Notes under the pieces: generated by a model
What the model saw: the letters and a program-made list of their open reading frames with translations, nothing else
The model's database searches: none
What the model was told of the DNA's origin: nothing
Assembly: GCA_028683855.1 (NCBI GenBank)
Contig: JAQUHA010000003.1
Span: forward strand, 89,033 to 153,032
Length of the DNA: 64,000 nt
Source of the DNA: Desulfuromonadaceae bacterium
Lineage (GTDB): Bacteria > Desulfobacterota > Desulfuromonadia > Geobacterales > Pseudopelobacteraceae
Reading direction: 5' to 3'
Program-made: the position numbers and the translations under genes
Shown: one piece after another, positions 1-10,516 of the stretch
Layout of the letters: every line of letters begins with the position of its first letter
Numbering within the stretch: position 1 is the stretch's first letter

Positions 1-1490
1 TCGCGCTTTGCGATAATCTGGAATTGGGGCTGATGCTTGACAACATCTCAGCAGCTATACCGTTAGCGAAAGGAACAGTCCGGATTGCCGCTCTCAACAG
101 CAAGCCTGGGTTACGTTTTCTTTCAACCGGAAAAGGGGAGCTGGTAAGTTTTGATGGCGGAATCCTCCTTTCGGGGGTAAGTGGTCTTCCCGGGGCTGCA
201 GAAAAGTTTAAATCACAGAACGCATCATTTCTGTTTAACGGCGAGCTCTCCAGATGGAGTGCCATGCGTCTTCATGAAGAGTTCAGGGCTGAGCCACTTG
301 CGGTTCTGCACGAAGCGGAACTGAATATAGATCGGATAGATTCACTGTTCGACGAGAGTCTCCCTTTAACTGCCGATAAATTTCTTAAGCGCCTTGATGC
401 AACGCTATTTGCCACAACAGAGGCAGCGTTTTCAAGGGAGTTTACTAAACTTCTTTCAGGAGTTGATCTTGCGGGGAATTTTAGCGGTTATGCGCGTATC
501 GATCTTACCGCCGGAAAGGAGCTGGCAATCCGGACAGCTCTTAAAACCAGAGATTTTGGAGCCAAACTGGAGAACGGCACAGAAATAGAGGGGATGCGCT
601 CCGACCTGTTTTTTAACCGCAAATACTCTCTGGTATCCGACACGCAGAGCAATCAGTGGATACCGCTCTCCGCTTCACTTGTGAGGCCTGCCGCACAACC
701 TAACTCAAACACCGGAGCTGCTGGAATAGTTGGAAGGATTAACGAAGATTTGCGTGGAGAGCAGAGCGGTGTCCGCTCATTCTCCATAAAACGAGTAACA
801 ACTAAAGCTTCTGGTCTGCCGCTTCTCCTTACCGCTTTGGAGGGGGACCTGCTCTTTACTCAGGAAAAAACAGGGCTTGCTTTTTTACAGGCAGATCTGC
901 TTGGGGGAACCCTGTTGGCACGTGGTTTAATAGAACTGAAACCGGAAATACCTGTTTTTACAGCAGCCGGATCATTCTCGGACCTCGATGTTACTTATCT
1001 GCTACCGAAAGAGCTAAAAAAACAGAGTCGTAATCAGGATGCCAGAATAACCGGGGAAATAACTCTTTCAGCGCCCCTTAGAACTGAGCAGCGAGAACTG
1101 CTTGAACAGTTGCGACTCTCAGCGAATATTCGTAAAATCGGAGCTGATACAATTGAGCGTGCGCTTTTCACTCTTGATCCTTATGAGTTAAACGAACAGG
1201 TTGTTGCACAGCGTAAAATGCTCCGTCTTGGAAGTTTGAAAGGTTTACGCGCAACTGCTGTTGACGGCTCTTTTGCCATGGAGGGTGAGGCTGAGATTAA
1301 AGGTGTAGAAATTAATCTGCCCAGAGTTGAGAGGCTTCGTCTTTCCGAACTTTCGATGCGTCCTGAACTTGAAAAAAACAGAAAAAAAGTTATGTCGTTG
1401 CGTGCTCTGTTGGAACTGGTCAGGGCAGATACAGTATATGTAGGTCCTAATGGTGAAATATCGTTAAAACGGAGAAGTTATGAAAAATAG
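1..1490 (+). CDS. YdbH-like envelope protein (AsmA/DUF-type), 5' end outside window
   Basis: The reading frame is open from the first bases of the window, so this is the C-terminal part (nearly 500 residues) of a larger protein. The visible part is rich in beta-strand-like, alternating hydrophobic segments with no transmembrane helix, as in the periplasmic bridge-like AsmA/YdbH proteins. The next gene encodes a YdbL-like (DUF1318) lipoprotein overlapping its stop codon by 11 bases. In enterobacteria ydbH, ynbE and ydbL form one operon linked to envelope lipid transport. The assignment rests on this neighbour plus the overall look of the C-terminus; no catalytic motif is visible. It could alternatively be another large AsmA-like exported protein. 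The overlap implies translational coupling with the downstream lipoprotein. Confidence 0.6.
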   Translation, partial: ALCDNLELGLMLDNISAAIPLAKGTVRIAALNSKPGLRFLSTGKGELVSFDGGILLSGVSGLPGAAEKFKSQNASFLFNGELSRWSAMRLHEEFRAEPLAVLHEAELNIDRIDSLFDESLPLTADKFLKRLDATLFATTEAAFSREFTKLLSGVDLAGNFSGYARIDLTAGKELAIRTALKTRDFGAKLENGTEIEGMRSDLFFNRKYSLVSDTQSNQWIPLSASLVRPAAQPNSNTGAAGIVGRINEDLRGEQSGVRSFSIKRVTTKASGLPLLLTALEGDLLFTQEKTGLAFLQADLLGGTLLARGLIELKPEIPVFTAAGSFSDLDVTYLLPKELKKQSRNQDARITGEITLSAPLRTEQRELLEQLRLSANIRKIGADTIERALFTLDPYELNEQVVAQRKMLRLGSLKGLRATAVDGSFAMEGEAEIKGVEINLPRVERLRLSELSMRPELEKNRKKVMSLRALLELVRADTVYVGPNGEISLKRRSYEK

Positions 1491-2079
1491 AACAACTATA
1501 AATCTTTTATCGCTCTGTATGCTCCTGCTTATGAATGGATGTACTCTTGCTAAGGTTGATGTGAATGTCGTAAGCGAACGGACATCCTTGGAAAATCAAG
1601 TGCTTGGCAGTTATAACAGTTTAAGTGAGGATATGATGCTCGTGGCATCGGTAAGGGGGGTCTCTCCGACCGGCAAGATCGACTCCCCGCCTCGGCATAC
1701 ACCGGAACAGGCTGATGCAACCAGAGCAATGGAGACAATTGCATTTCATGCTGATGATATTGAAACATTCAAACGGTTTGGCTGGGTTGGCGAAAATCAG
1801 GATGGGCTGCTCACACCTTTTACCAGAGAAACTCCCAGGGTATCATCCGAAGAGCTTAAATCTTTTGCAGCTAATTACAGCGAGGCTGAATTCCAACAGG
1901 TTGTTAATGAGGTCAATCAATCGCGCGAAGTTTTAATGATGCGCGTAATACAGACCAATGAAAACTTTACAGCAAAGGATCTTCCGGCAATCCGGAAAGT
2001 TTTTGCCAAATTGAATCGTCAGAACAGCGTTCCTGGTTCTAGGGTGCAGAGAGATGACGGCAGTTGGTCAACACTATGA
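1480..2079 (+). CDS. YdbL-like DUF1318 lipoprotein
   Basis: A 199-residue exported lipoprotein. The N-terminus has lysine/arginine, a hydrophobic stretch and a lipobox ending MNGC near residue 21, so the mature protein should be lipidated and held in the envelope. The rest is soluble and helical, with the spacing of charged residues seen in YdbL/DUF1318 proteins (the ETPRVSSEEL region followed by a helical tail). A GGAGA ribosome site lies just before the ATG. It overlaps the upstream YdbH-like gene by 11 bases and the downstream giant gene by 4 (ATGA), so all three are probably one operon. Family function is only loosely known; a role with the YdbH-like partner in outer-membrane homeostasis is inferred from context. 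Confidence 0.65.
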   Translation: MKNRTTINLLSLCMLLLMNGCTLAKVDVNVVSERTSLENQVLGSYNSLSEDMMLVASVRGVSPTGKIDSPPRHTPEQADATRAMETIAFHADDIETFKRFGWVGENQDGLLTPFTRETPRVSSEELKSFAANYSEAEFQQVVNEVNQSREVLMMRVIQTNENFTAKDLPAIRKVFAKLNRQNSVPGSRVQRDDGSWSTL

Positions 2080-5000
2080 AACCGATAGTCAAGACGATAC
2101 TTGCTTTTATTCTGATTCTATCAGCATCTTCGGCGACTGCTCTTCCGCTCGAAGATGATCTGCTTGCCCCCGCCGCTCCGCGATTGACACTTCGCTCAAG
2201 ACCGGAGACATCGCCTCAGCCTGTTATTTTTACCTCCCGTCAGGTTCTCTATGTCACGAGATCAGCAGACGGCAAACGAATGGTAACTGTAGAGCGTGGG
2301 GATAAGGGTGATGAACTTTGGCTCTACTCATTTAATATATCACCTGAGCTACCGCGACTGCTGCATACAAGCCCGGTTCGCCTTGCCGCTCCATCACTCA
2401 ATGCTGATGGTACACAGTTGTTGTATGTTGATGCACAAGATGATGTTAAAGGTGATATATGGTTGATAAATATAGCCAAACAGGATTTACAGCCTAAGCG
2501 TTTAACCGGCAGTGAGGCAGCGGATGATGCCCCGGTGTTTGCTGTTGATGGTTATTCTATTGTTTACCATAGACAAATTCCGGGGAGTGAACAGCGCGAA
2601 CTGGTTAGGGTGAACCTGAAAGATAATAACAGCGAAAAGCTGCCCATTGCTATAGACGCTGCATTCCCATCCCCTTCTGAAGATGGTAAGAGGTGGCTGT
2701 TTGTATCCAGAAAATCAAACCCTGATGGAAATATCTGGCTATGGAATGAGAGCGAAAACAGTGTCACCCGCCTTACCGGAGGATCAGCCAGAGATATATA
2801 TCCGGCATGGGAAAGTAATAACACGATTCTTTTTACCCGTCAGTCCGTCGCTTCGGGTGAGGGGGGGCGTAATTCAGGTCAGATATTCAGGGTTGATTTA
2901 AAAAGGGGCGGAGACGATTCTTTCCCTTTTTCTACGCCGATTACATCCGCTTCACTTATGGCAATTGCACCATTACCTGCGGGGGAGAGGTTTTATTTTG
3001 TTGCCGGTATGGCAGGTGGTGGGCAGGTCATGTCTCTCCCTGCTGCCGGTGAAATACCTGATCGCGCAACCGTAGCGGAGCAGTGGCTTCTTGCCACCAA
3101 GATTATGGATCGTCAACCTCAGACACCTGCTTATGCAAGGCTGGCTGCATCACGGGTTCTTGCAAAGGAGGATAAGCCTACGATCGATGGTGCTTTGGCA
3201 GGGCTTGCGCTTGCACGTTTGATGGAAAACAGCGGTGAGACTTATCAGGCAGAAAATCAGTACGCCTCGGTGGAGTCCAGATACTCACAATTTAAACGTG
3301 AAGCTGCATTAGCAGGTATAGCACGAATCAAAGTGCGTACAGCAGATCGTTGTAAGGAACTGGTATTACAGCAGAAGCGTCTTGACATACTGAATGAGGC
3401 AGAAAACGCCATGAAGGTTGCTGCGGAGAACGGTGGTACAGATGCAGCAGCACGTTATCTTATAGATACGGCACAGCTCCTGGCAGAATTTGGTGGTAGA
3501 GCTTCTGATCAGCTTAAAGCGGTCGGACTTCTTGAAGAGGTTGCATATCTTAAGGATACGACACGTTCTTTTATGGCTGAAGCTGCTTTTCATAGAGCGG
3601 AGCTTCTCTCCAGGCTTGAAAAGGGTGATGGCGCTCTCAAATCTTTTGTGGATGTCGCTAAGGAGTACAGTGATCAGGAAGAGTGGGCAGAAGCTGCAAT
3701 AACCGCTGTTCTGGATCAGGTTTCGCCTCGTGACAGGGGGGACAGAGCAGCTCTCTCGGCAGTTGCCGAAAAATACAGACAGACTCTACCCCGTCTGGCA
3801 ATGGGGGCCTGGAATCGTCAGGGTGATATTGCTTACAGGGAGAATGAGTGGGCAAAAGCTAAAGACGCTTATCGTAATGTTCTGGAAAATTTCACTGTGA
3901 TCCCGACGCCGACGGCAGCAGCCCGTTTTGCTCTTGCGGAGGTGCTTTACCGTGAAGAACGATATGCTGAGGCAAAAGCGCTTTATGAAACTGAAATGAA
4001 CCAGCAGGCGGAAGATACTCAGCTTTACCAGTTGGCTCGTTCTGCATATATCCGCAGGACTCTGGCGGCAGGTGAAAATCTATACAGGCTAGGTGAAATA
4101 ACCGCTGCACGTTCTATTTTTCTCGATCTTATCCGTTATGACGGAAGGAGTATTGAGGCACATCGCGGCTACATAAAATCAGTTGCTGCAATGGGACAGG
4201 CATCAGAATTACTGATGCTTTACAGAAAAATGCTTACTGCATATCCTGACGATCCAATACTTCTTTATTCCACCGGATTGACTCTTACCTATTTACCTGG
4301 AAAAGATAACCTTGGTGAGGCAGACCGTTTAATTGCAATGGCGGCAGACCGTATTCCCGCATCAGAATATCCACCGCAGACACGCGGGTATCTTGCAGAA
4401 GTATCCGAAACTGTTTATGAAGAGAGGGGTGGTCTTGAACGTGCACTCTCGCTCTACCGACGTGCATGGCTGCTTAACCGACCGCTTGAAAATCCGGAAA
4501 ACAGAGCCAATCTGGATCTTAATATTGGCAACGCAGCTTATCTGCTCGGTAGCAAGGCGACCGCCTGGAAATTCTATTCCGAGCGGCTGGATTCAAAAAT
4601 CCCGTTTGATAATCCTGATACAGAACTGATATTTCAACGGAGATATGCTGCCACGGCTTTTCAGATGCGTGAAAAAGAAGCCCCTGTAAATGGTTATCTA
4701 AGGGCGTTGCGGCTAGCTGAAGAACGATTGAATCCGTCACGCCCTCTTGAACTTTTTGGTAAATTGTCGAGGCGAACTATTGAACGTCTTTTTCAGGGAT
4801 CAGATCTGATTTATTCAGCAAAAACAGCTCTTTCCGAACAGCAATCTATCAGCTCTGAACTTGAACGACTGGGAGCTTCGCCACCGGATGCCCCTCCATC
4901 GGAAGGTTGGAACGGGTTTGATAAGGAGATGCGTTCACTCATTCAGCGAGAGCGGGCTCTTCTTAAAGCAGCTCCATCCTGGAATAAGGATGCCGTAAAA

Positions 5001-8000
5001 AGTTCAGTTGAATTGAACAGTATGGTCGCCTCTGTTGAAAAAGAGCTTAATACTGTGCCTGAATTGGTTGAAACTGCCGCAGAGGTTAATGACAGGCTTG
5101 CTCTTGCTTACCTTGAGGCTGATCGTTACGCTTTAGCCCGGGAACATTTTGACGCTGCCTTCAAGATCAATAAAGGGCTCGGTTTGAATGGAAATCTCGC
5201 TTCCAACAGACGCTCTGCAAGTATTGCAGCCTATAGGGAGGCACATAATGCTTCCGGTGAAGAGCAGCTTCGATTGTTACGTCTCAGTCGTGACGGATTT
5301 ACAGAGCTGTTAACACTGATAGATAAATATCCACCAAAATCAAGAGAGCCCCAAAAACGTACCGGTGGGTTAGTTGGTGTTTCAAAAACAGTCGCTCTTG
5401 ACAAAGGTGGTTCTACAGATGCCGCTTTCGGTTTTTCAGCAGATCAGGAGAGACGGCTTGCCGAAATATATCTCGCGCGCATTCAATCTGAACTTGGTGA
5501 CCCGGCTGCTGCGTTAATGCTGCTTAAAAATCAGCTGAAGCAGTATCCGGTTGACAACTCAGGAATATCTGATGCTGATTTATATGGCGTAACACTACTT
5601 GCACATAGAACTGCTCATGTTGACTATGCTATTGGAAAGCCTGCAGAGTCGGAGGCAGAATTTAAACGATCAACACTTCTTTCCATTCAGGCTGGTAATC
5701 CTCTAAGCGCAATGATCAATCTTGTAAATTGGGGACAATTGCTAACAGAAAATAAAAAAGAGTCTGGTCCGGATGATTTTACTGCTATTGAGGCTCGTGT
5801 GTCGCGCCTCGTATCCGGTATGCTTACAACTCTTCCAAGGCTGCCATACGCACGCTATCTTGTTGATACCGGGGCTATTTATGTCAGGTTGGCAGAGAAA
5901 GAAGATAATGACGTAACCCGTCAGGCTCTTCTCTATAAAGCATTAAATTTCTGGGATAGGGTATCGTTTATCGCTGTTGCAGGGGGTGACGGGCGCTTAC
6001 CGCAACAGCTGAGCCGTCACCGCGCGGCAGCCCAGCTTAACAGATCTTCGGTATTGGCGGCGCTTGCTTTAGATGATGCAGCTGATCTTGCCCGTAGAGC
6101 TTCTCTTGAAGAGGCAAAAAAAGGGTTTGCTTACTCACTTCAATGGCGAGCTTTAGCAGCGCTTGGAGAATTTGGTCAGGCGCTTCAGCTTCTTGAATCT
6201 CTCCCGTTTACCGAATATGATTTGAAACGGGGTGAATTGATACGGCGTTTTGCCCCGGAGCTTGAAAAAACGGCAGCAGAGAATCCTGAAAATGCTTTTG
6301 CACTTCTTGAAAAATTAAGTGAAATAGAGAGGGTTCAGATTCTTGGCAGAGCTGCTCTATCGTTATCTGATCCTGCTATAAAGGGGCGCTTGCATTCCGC
6401 AGCACCGCATTTCGATGAGATTGACCGGCTACAGACCGGGATTTCCAAAGCTGCCGGCTCAGATAAAGAGTATCTACAGCTGCGAGTTCAACAGGAACGC
6501 TCGATTCTTGATGATATTTTTGGTGCAAAACTGGAACATCTACCTGTTTTTTATAATGAAATAGGTGAAGACGGAGTTCGTCTGGCTGTTGCATCAGTTG
6601 AATTGAGCAGGCTTTCAGAATCAGCTCCTTATGAAACCCTGAACTCATACTGGCAGAAATTAAATGATCTGAAAAAGAGATTCAACAAAAGCTGCACAGC
6701 AGATAAAGGGGGGAGGTTATGTCGAATTATCTCTCCGCAACCGGTAGAGCTTATTGATGTACTTGAAACCGTCTCTGGTAAGACCATACTTCGTTTTACC
6801 CCGTTGGACAGCAGTCGCTGGCTCCTCTTCACAATTGGTGGTAAGATTGGAATTACTGCCGAAGTGCTTGATAAGAAAACTCTTGCAAGAAAGCTCAATG
6901 AACTCCCTGAAGTAATAGCCGCTTACGAAGATCCATCAGAGTTTATCTCCTCACCGGTAGCAACCTGGGGGTTGAGCGCTACAAACCTTATAAAGTCTTA
7001 TTTGCAGCGCAAACCATTCAGACGCCAGGTTCTTGATCCGTCCGACTGGTGGCAGGTTGCAGAGCCTTTCTCCAAACTGGATGGCAAATTTATTGACAGG
7101 ATGTCTGACGCTCATACTCTTGTTCTCCCTGCTGATGCCGGACTTCTTTACGAAGTCCCATCGCTCCCCGGAGGTGCCGGTTATACGATACCATTGTGGG
7201 AGGATGCAAAAAGGGAGCGCCACTCATTTCTTGATTTGGCAGCAGCAGATAATATTTCCCTGATAGTTGCTCCACATACTCCTTCAGACAAGATCTACTC
7301 CCTTGGTCATCTCACCGCGCTAATAGGTGTGCCTTCACTACTGATAGCCGACAACCCCACAGGTGATTCAAAGTTTTTTACAGAAACGTACATAAATCAA
7401 TCTGTTTCTGAAGCGAGAAAAAAACTTGCTTCCGGCTGGCTTCTTATCGGGGACTGGGGGGCAGATGCCGTAGAAGCAGCAAAACTTGGAAAGAGCCGTT
7501 TTACACAGTATGGCAAGGCTGGTGTTCAAGCCCACAACGCAGGATTATTTTCTAAAGCCCTCTCTATGTTTGAAAATGCCCTGACAATCGTTGATCAGAA
7601 TCCATCTCTCTCAAAACAGCGCTCTACACTTCACCGTTATGCCCGTGAAAGCGCTTTTGCCGTCGGATTTACTGACAGAGCCATTATTCATGCCGATGCT
7701 CTTGTTAAACTGCTCTCAAAGGAAAAGCCATACACGGCAGACCATGCTGATTCATATTTACGCCTCGGGCTTTTACAGGGGAATGCAGAGCGTTTTGCAG
7801 AGGCAACCCTCTCCTTAAAGGAGGGGGTTGGCATCTTTGCTGATCTTGGTATGGCAAAGGAACAGGCTGCAGCTCTTTCTGATTTCGGTGTTGTAATGGA
7901 AAATTCGATTAACTTTGCAGCCGCACGAACTTATTTTGAGGAGTCGGCAGATCTGCGCAGGGATTTGAAGGATGAAATATCAGTTGCCGAACAGTACCGC

Positions 8001-10328
8001 AACCTTGGACGGATATATGACTTGCGTCTCAATCAGTATGCCGTTGCGGAACAGTATTACAGCAAAGCCGGTGATATTTACGCTAAAAGTGGAAACGGGG
8101 CTTTAGAGGCTGAAACGCTCCTTGAGCGTGGACGTTGTCAGCGACTGCTTGGCAATTTCCCTGCCGCAGATAAATTATACATTAATGCACTTGCAATAAC
8201 AGGTTCAGAGAGCCTGCGGACTAAAACCAGAATTGTGCTGGAGCAGGCAAACAATGCCTGGTTTCAAGGGCGCTATCAGGAAGCATTTGATCTGCGTGAG
8301 CAGGTTGAAAAAACAGCAGTTGCAGAAAAGTGGCCGCTAGAACAGGTCATGGCAAAAAACACGGGCGGTCTTATATGGTGGACGCTTGGCGACAATAAGA
8401 GGGCGCAGCTTGAGTTGAAAGAGGCTCTTGAAAGAGCCGAAAAACTCGCAGTCAGGCGAGATGAGGTAGCAACAACTCTCAACAATATTGGACTCGTTCA
8501 GCGTGAATCGGGTGAATATTCAAAAGCTATTGAAACTCTTGAACAGGCTCTTTTGATTGATAGAAAACTGGGATCGCGATGGGCTATGGCTTATGATCTT
8601 CGTAACCTGGGGCAGACCCGCCTTAAGATGGGCGATGCAGCGACGGCACTGCGGCAGTTTGGAGAAGCTGTTGTTATGGCTGCGGAAATTGGTGATAAGG
8701 TTAATCTGGCAAAAATTTATCTTGCTCGTGGTGATGCCGAAGCTGAACTGAAACTGCCGGCTGCCGCTGAAAGCTACCAAAAAGCGCTCGAAATAGCAGA
8801 CGTATTACTGCTGCGCGAAGTCCGTTGGCGTGCGCTGTTCGGTCTGGCACGTTTGCAAAAGGGGGGTGGAGAACACCTTAAAGCGGTAGCTTCATATCAG
8901 CAGGCGTTAGAAACTATTGAAGGGCTACGCGCTGAAATAAAGCTTGATCAGTTGAAAGATGGTTTTCTGGCGGATAAAATGGACGTTTATTCCGGTCTGG
9001 TAAGTCTGTTGGTTGATCTGGGTCGGAGTGATGAAGCTTTTGCCGTTGCAGAACGTTCCCGTTCCCGTAATCTTATAGATATTCTTGGTCGTCAGCGCCT
9101 ATCCCTGAAAGGTTCAGTAGATCAGGAGCTTTATGACCGTCAGATCCGCCTGAAAGAGCAGCTGCTTGAACAGGAAAATCTGTCGGTGCAGGCTGCAACA
9201 GCTGCAGAGCGGGCGCGTTATACTGCGGCACTCGAAAAACTCCGCGGTGATTATCAGGATCTCCTTATTGATATTGAGAGGAAACGTCCTGAACTCCTCG
9301 CTCTTGTCAAGGTAAACCCAACCTCGCTTGAGGATGTCAGCAGACTTCTCGAGCCGGGGGTGGTCCTGCTCTCCTATTACCAACTGCCGGAGCGTCTTCT
9401 ATGCTGGAAGATTGAGCGTACCGGCAGCACTCTGACAATACAGGATATTCCTGCAAAAGATCTTTCAGTAAAGATATCTTCATACCGAAGAATGCTCCAA
9501 AATCTTGAGCCGCTTGAAAAACAGTCTTCTGAGCTGTACCAGCTTCTGTTAGCCAGACCGCTTGTCGGCACTTCTTCTCTAAACGCAGTCGGAATAGTTC
9601 CGCACGGTTCTCTTCATTATCTCGCCTTTGCAACGCTTAGTGACGGACGTGATTATCTTATAGACCGGCAGAAGCTCTTTTATCTGCCTGCGGCATCAGT
9701 ACTCAAATACACTCTTGCACGTCGCAGCAATGAGAAAAAACTGCACATTCTGGCTATTGGGAATCCGGATCTGGGCAATGCATCTCTTGACCTTCCATTT
9801 GCCGAACGTGAGGCAGGGACGCTTCGATGGAATTATCCTGATGTAACAACCCTGACTCGCGAACGAGCCACCGAGAGCTGGCTACGTCTTCATATAAGCG
9901 AATTCGGGGTAATTCACATTGCATCGCATGGTGAATTCGATCCGGTTAATCCGCTCTTTTCGGCTATACGTCTGGCAAAAGATAACGGAGCAGACGGCAA
10001 ACTACAGGCTGAAGAAATCTTTGGTCTGGATATACGCGCTGATCTTGTGGTTCTGAGCGCCTGCCAGACAGGTTTGGGAGAAATTAAGAGCGGTGATGAT
10101 GTTGTAGGGATGAACAGGGCATTTATATTTGCCGGGACTCACTCACTGATGTCCAGTCTATGGCGGGTCAGCGATGTTTCAACTGCAATTATGATGAAAC
10201 AGTTCTACCGGAATTACATGACATACGGTAAAGCTGAGAGTCTTACCCGTGCGATGCAGCACGTTAAAAACCGGTATCCGCACCCCGGATACTGGGGGGC
10301 GTTTGTGTTGACTGGAGATTATCTGTAG
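2076..10328 (+). CDS. Giant exported TolB-propeller / TPR / CHAT-domain protein
   Basis: About 2750 residues. I start it at the ATG overlapping the previous stop (ATGA) rather than the TTG 12 bases upstream, because this gives a clean signal peptide (MKP..., hydrophobic to about residue 24, cleavage after ATA). Residues ~50-320 hold repeated TolB/WD40-like blades (DGKRMVTV, DGTQLLYV, DGKRWLFV with D-x-W-L). A very long array of tetratricopeptide repeats follows, with two dense groups (about 350-1500 and 1830-2330). The C-terminal ~310 residues are a CHAT domain, a caspase-like fold: IHIASHGE carries the catalytic-type His (~2618) and LSACQTG the Cys (~2663), followed by the conserved AFIFAGTHSLMSSLWRV and GYWGAFVLTG blocks. 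Both residues of the dyad are present, so peptidase activity is plausible. Substrate and partners are unknown. Confidence 0.85.
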   Translation: MKPIVKTILAFILILSASSATALPLEDDLLAPAAPRLTLRSRPETSPQPVIFTSRQVLYVTRSADGKRMVTVERGDKGDELWLYSFNISPELPRLLHTSPVRLAAPSLNADGTQLLYVDAQDDVKGDIWLINIAKQDLQPKRLTGSEAADDAPVFAVDGYSIVYHRQIPGSEQRELVRVNLKDNNSEKLPIAIDAAFPSPSEDGKRWLFVSRKSNPDGNIWLWNESENSVTRLTGGSARDIYPAWESNNTILFTRQSVASGEGGRNSGQIFRVDLKRGGDDSFPFSTPITSASLMAIAPLPAGERFYFVAGMAGGGQVMSLPAAGEIPDRATVAEQWLLATKIMDRQPQTPAYARLAASRVLAKEDKPTIDGALAGLALARLMENSGETYQAENQYASVESRYSQFKREAALAGIARIKVRTADRCKELVLQQKRLDILNEAENAMKVAAENGGTDAAARYLIDTAQLLAEFGGRASDQLKAVGLLEEVAYLKDTTRSFMAEAAFHRAELLSRLEKGDGALKSFVDVAKEYSDQEEWAEAAITAVLDQVSPRDRGDRAALSAVAEKYRQTLPRLAMGAWNRQGDIAYRENEWAKAKDAYRNVLENFTVIPTPTAAARFALAEVLYREERYAEAKALYETEMNQQAEDTQLYQLARSAYIRRTLAAGENLYRLGEITAARSIFLDLIRYDGRSIEAHRGYIKSVAAMGQASELLMLYRKMLTAYPDDPILLYSTGLTLTYLPGKDNLGEADRLIAMAADRIPASEYPPQTRGYLAEVSETVYEERGGLERALSLYRRAWLLNRPLENPENRANLDLNIGNAAYLLGSKATAWKFYSERLDSKIPFDNPDTELIFQRRYAATAFQMREKEAPVNGYLRALRLAEERLNPSRPLELFGKLSRRTIERLFQGSDLIYSAKTALSEQQSISSELERLGASPPDAPPSEGWNGFDKEMRSLIQRERALLKAAPSWNKDAVKSSVELNSMVASVEKELNTVPELVETAAEVNDRLALAYLEADRYALAREHFDAAFKINKGLGLNGNLASNRRSASIAAYREAHNASGEEQLRLLRLSRDGFTELLTLIDKYPPKSREPQKRTGGLVGVSKTVALDKGGSTDAAFGFSADQERRLAEIYLARIQSELGDPAAALMLLKNQLKQYPVDNSGISDADLYGVTLLAHRTAHVDYAIGKPAESEAEFKRSTLLSIQAGNPLSAMINLVNWGQLLTENKKESGPDDFTAIEARVSRLVSGMLTTLPRLPYARYLVDTGAIYVRLAEKEDNDVTRQALLYKALNFWDRVSFIAVAGGDGRLPQQLSRHRAAAQLNRSSVLAALALDDAADLARRASLEEAKKGFAYSLQWRALAALGEFGQALQLLESLPFTEYDLKRGELIRRFAPELEKTAAENPENAFALLEKLSEIERVQILGRAALSLSDPAIKGRLHSAAPHFDEIDRLQTGISKAAGSDKEYLQLRVQQERSILDDIFGAKLEHLPVFYNEIGEDGVRLAVASVELSRLSESAPYETLNSYWQKLNDLKKRFNKSCTADKGGRLCRIISPQPVELIDVLETVSGKTILRFTPLDSSRWLLFTIGGKIGITAEVLDKKTLARKLNELPEVIAAYEDPSEFISSPVATWGLSATNLIKSYLQRKPFRRQVLDPSDWWQVAEPFSKLDGKFIDRMSDAHTLVLPADAGLLYEVPSLPGGAGYTIPLWEDAKRERHSFLDLAAADNISLIVAPHTPSDKIYSLGHLTALIGVPSLLIADNPTGDSKFFTETYINQSVSEARKKLASGWLLIGDWGADAVEAAKLGKSRFTQYGKAGVQAHNAGLFSKALSMFENALTIVDQNPSLSKQRSTLHRYARESAFAVGFTDRAIIHADALVKLLSKEKPYTADHADSYLRLGLLQGNAERFAEATLSLKEGVGIFADLGMAKEQAAALSDFGVVMENSINFAAARTYFEESADLRRDLKDEISVAEQYRNLGRIYDLRLNQYAVAEQYYSKAGDIYAKSGNGALEAETLLERGRCQRLLGNFPAADKLYINALAITGSESLRTKTRIVLEQANNAWFQGRYQEAFDLREQVEKTAVAEKWPLEQVMAKNTGGLIWWTLGDNKRAQLELKEALERAEKLAVRRDEVATTLNNIGLVQRESGEYSKAIETLEQALLIDRKLGSRWAMAYDLRNLGQTRLKMGDAATALRQFGEAVVMAAEIGDKVNLAKIYLARGDAEAELKLPAAAESYQKALEIADVLLLREVRWRALFGLARLQKGGGEHLKAVASYQQALETIEGLRAEIKLDQLKDGFLADKMDVYSGLVSLLVDLGRSDEAFAVAERSRSRNLIDILGRQRLSLKGSVDQELYDRQIRLKEQLLEQENLSVQAATAAERARYTAALEKLRGDYQDLLIDIERKRPELLALVKVNPTSLEDVSRLLEPGVVLLSYYQLPERLLCWKIERTGSTLTIQDIPAKDLSVKISSYRRMLQNLEPLEKQSSELYQLLLARPLVGTSSLNAVGIVPHGSLHYLAFATLSDGRDYLIDRQKLFYLPAASVLKYTLARRSNEKKLHILAIGNPDLGNASLDLPFAEREAGTLRWNYPDVTTLTRERATESWLRLHISEFGVIHIASHGEFDPVNPLFSAIRLAKDNGADGKLQAEEIFGLDIRADLVVLSACQTGLGEIKSGDDVVGMNRAFIFAGTHSLMSSLWRVSDVSTAIMMKQFYRNYMTYGKAESLTRAMQHVKNRYPHPGYWGAFVLTGDYL

Positions 10329-10474
10329 GTTTTTTGTTTAATCCTCCAACACGAGCGATATTTACCGGTTTTGGGCATGATACCCCACATTTTGTTTTTA
10401 GAAATCAGGGGCTTTTTCCTGTTTTTTTGTTGCGCTCTTGATGACAATTGGACAATATGGGTTTCTAATTCAAA

Positions 10475-10491
10475 CTACCATGGAGTGGTAG
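10475..10491. promoter_or_regulatory. Inverted repeat CTACCA-N5-TGGTAG upstream of tpx
   Basis: A perfect 6-base inverted repeat with a 5-base spacer lies 25 bases before the tpx start and close to its GAGGAG ribosome site. It could be a redox-regulator operator or a short mRNA hairpin. The rest of the 188-base gap after the CHAT gene shows no ORF and no convincing terminator. Confidence 0.35.
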
Positions 10492-10516
10492 AAATACTTT
10501 TGAGGAGGAGTTAACC

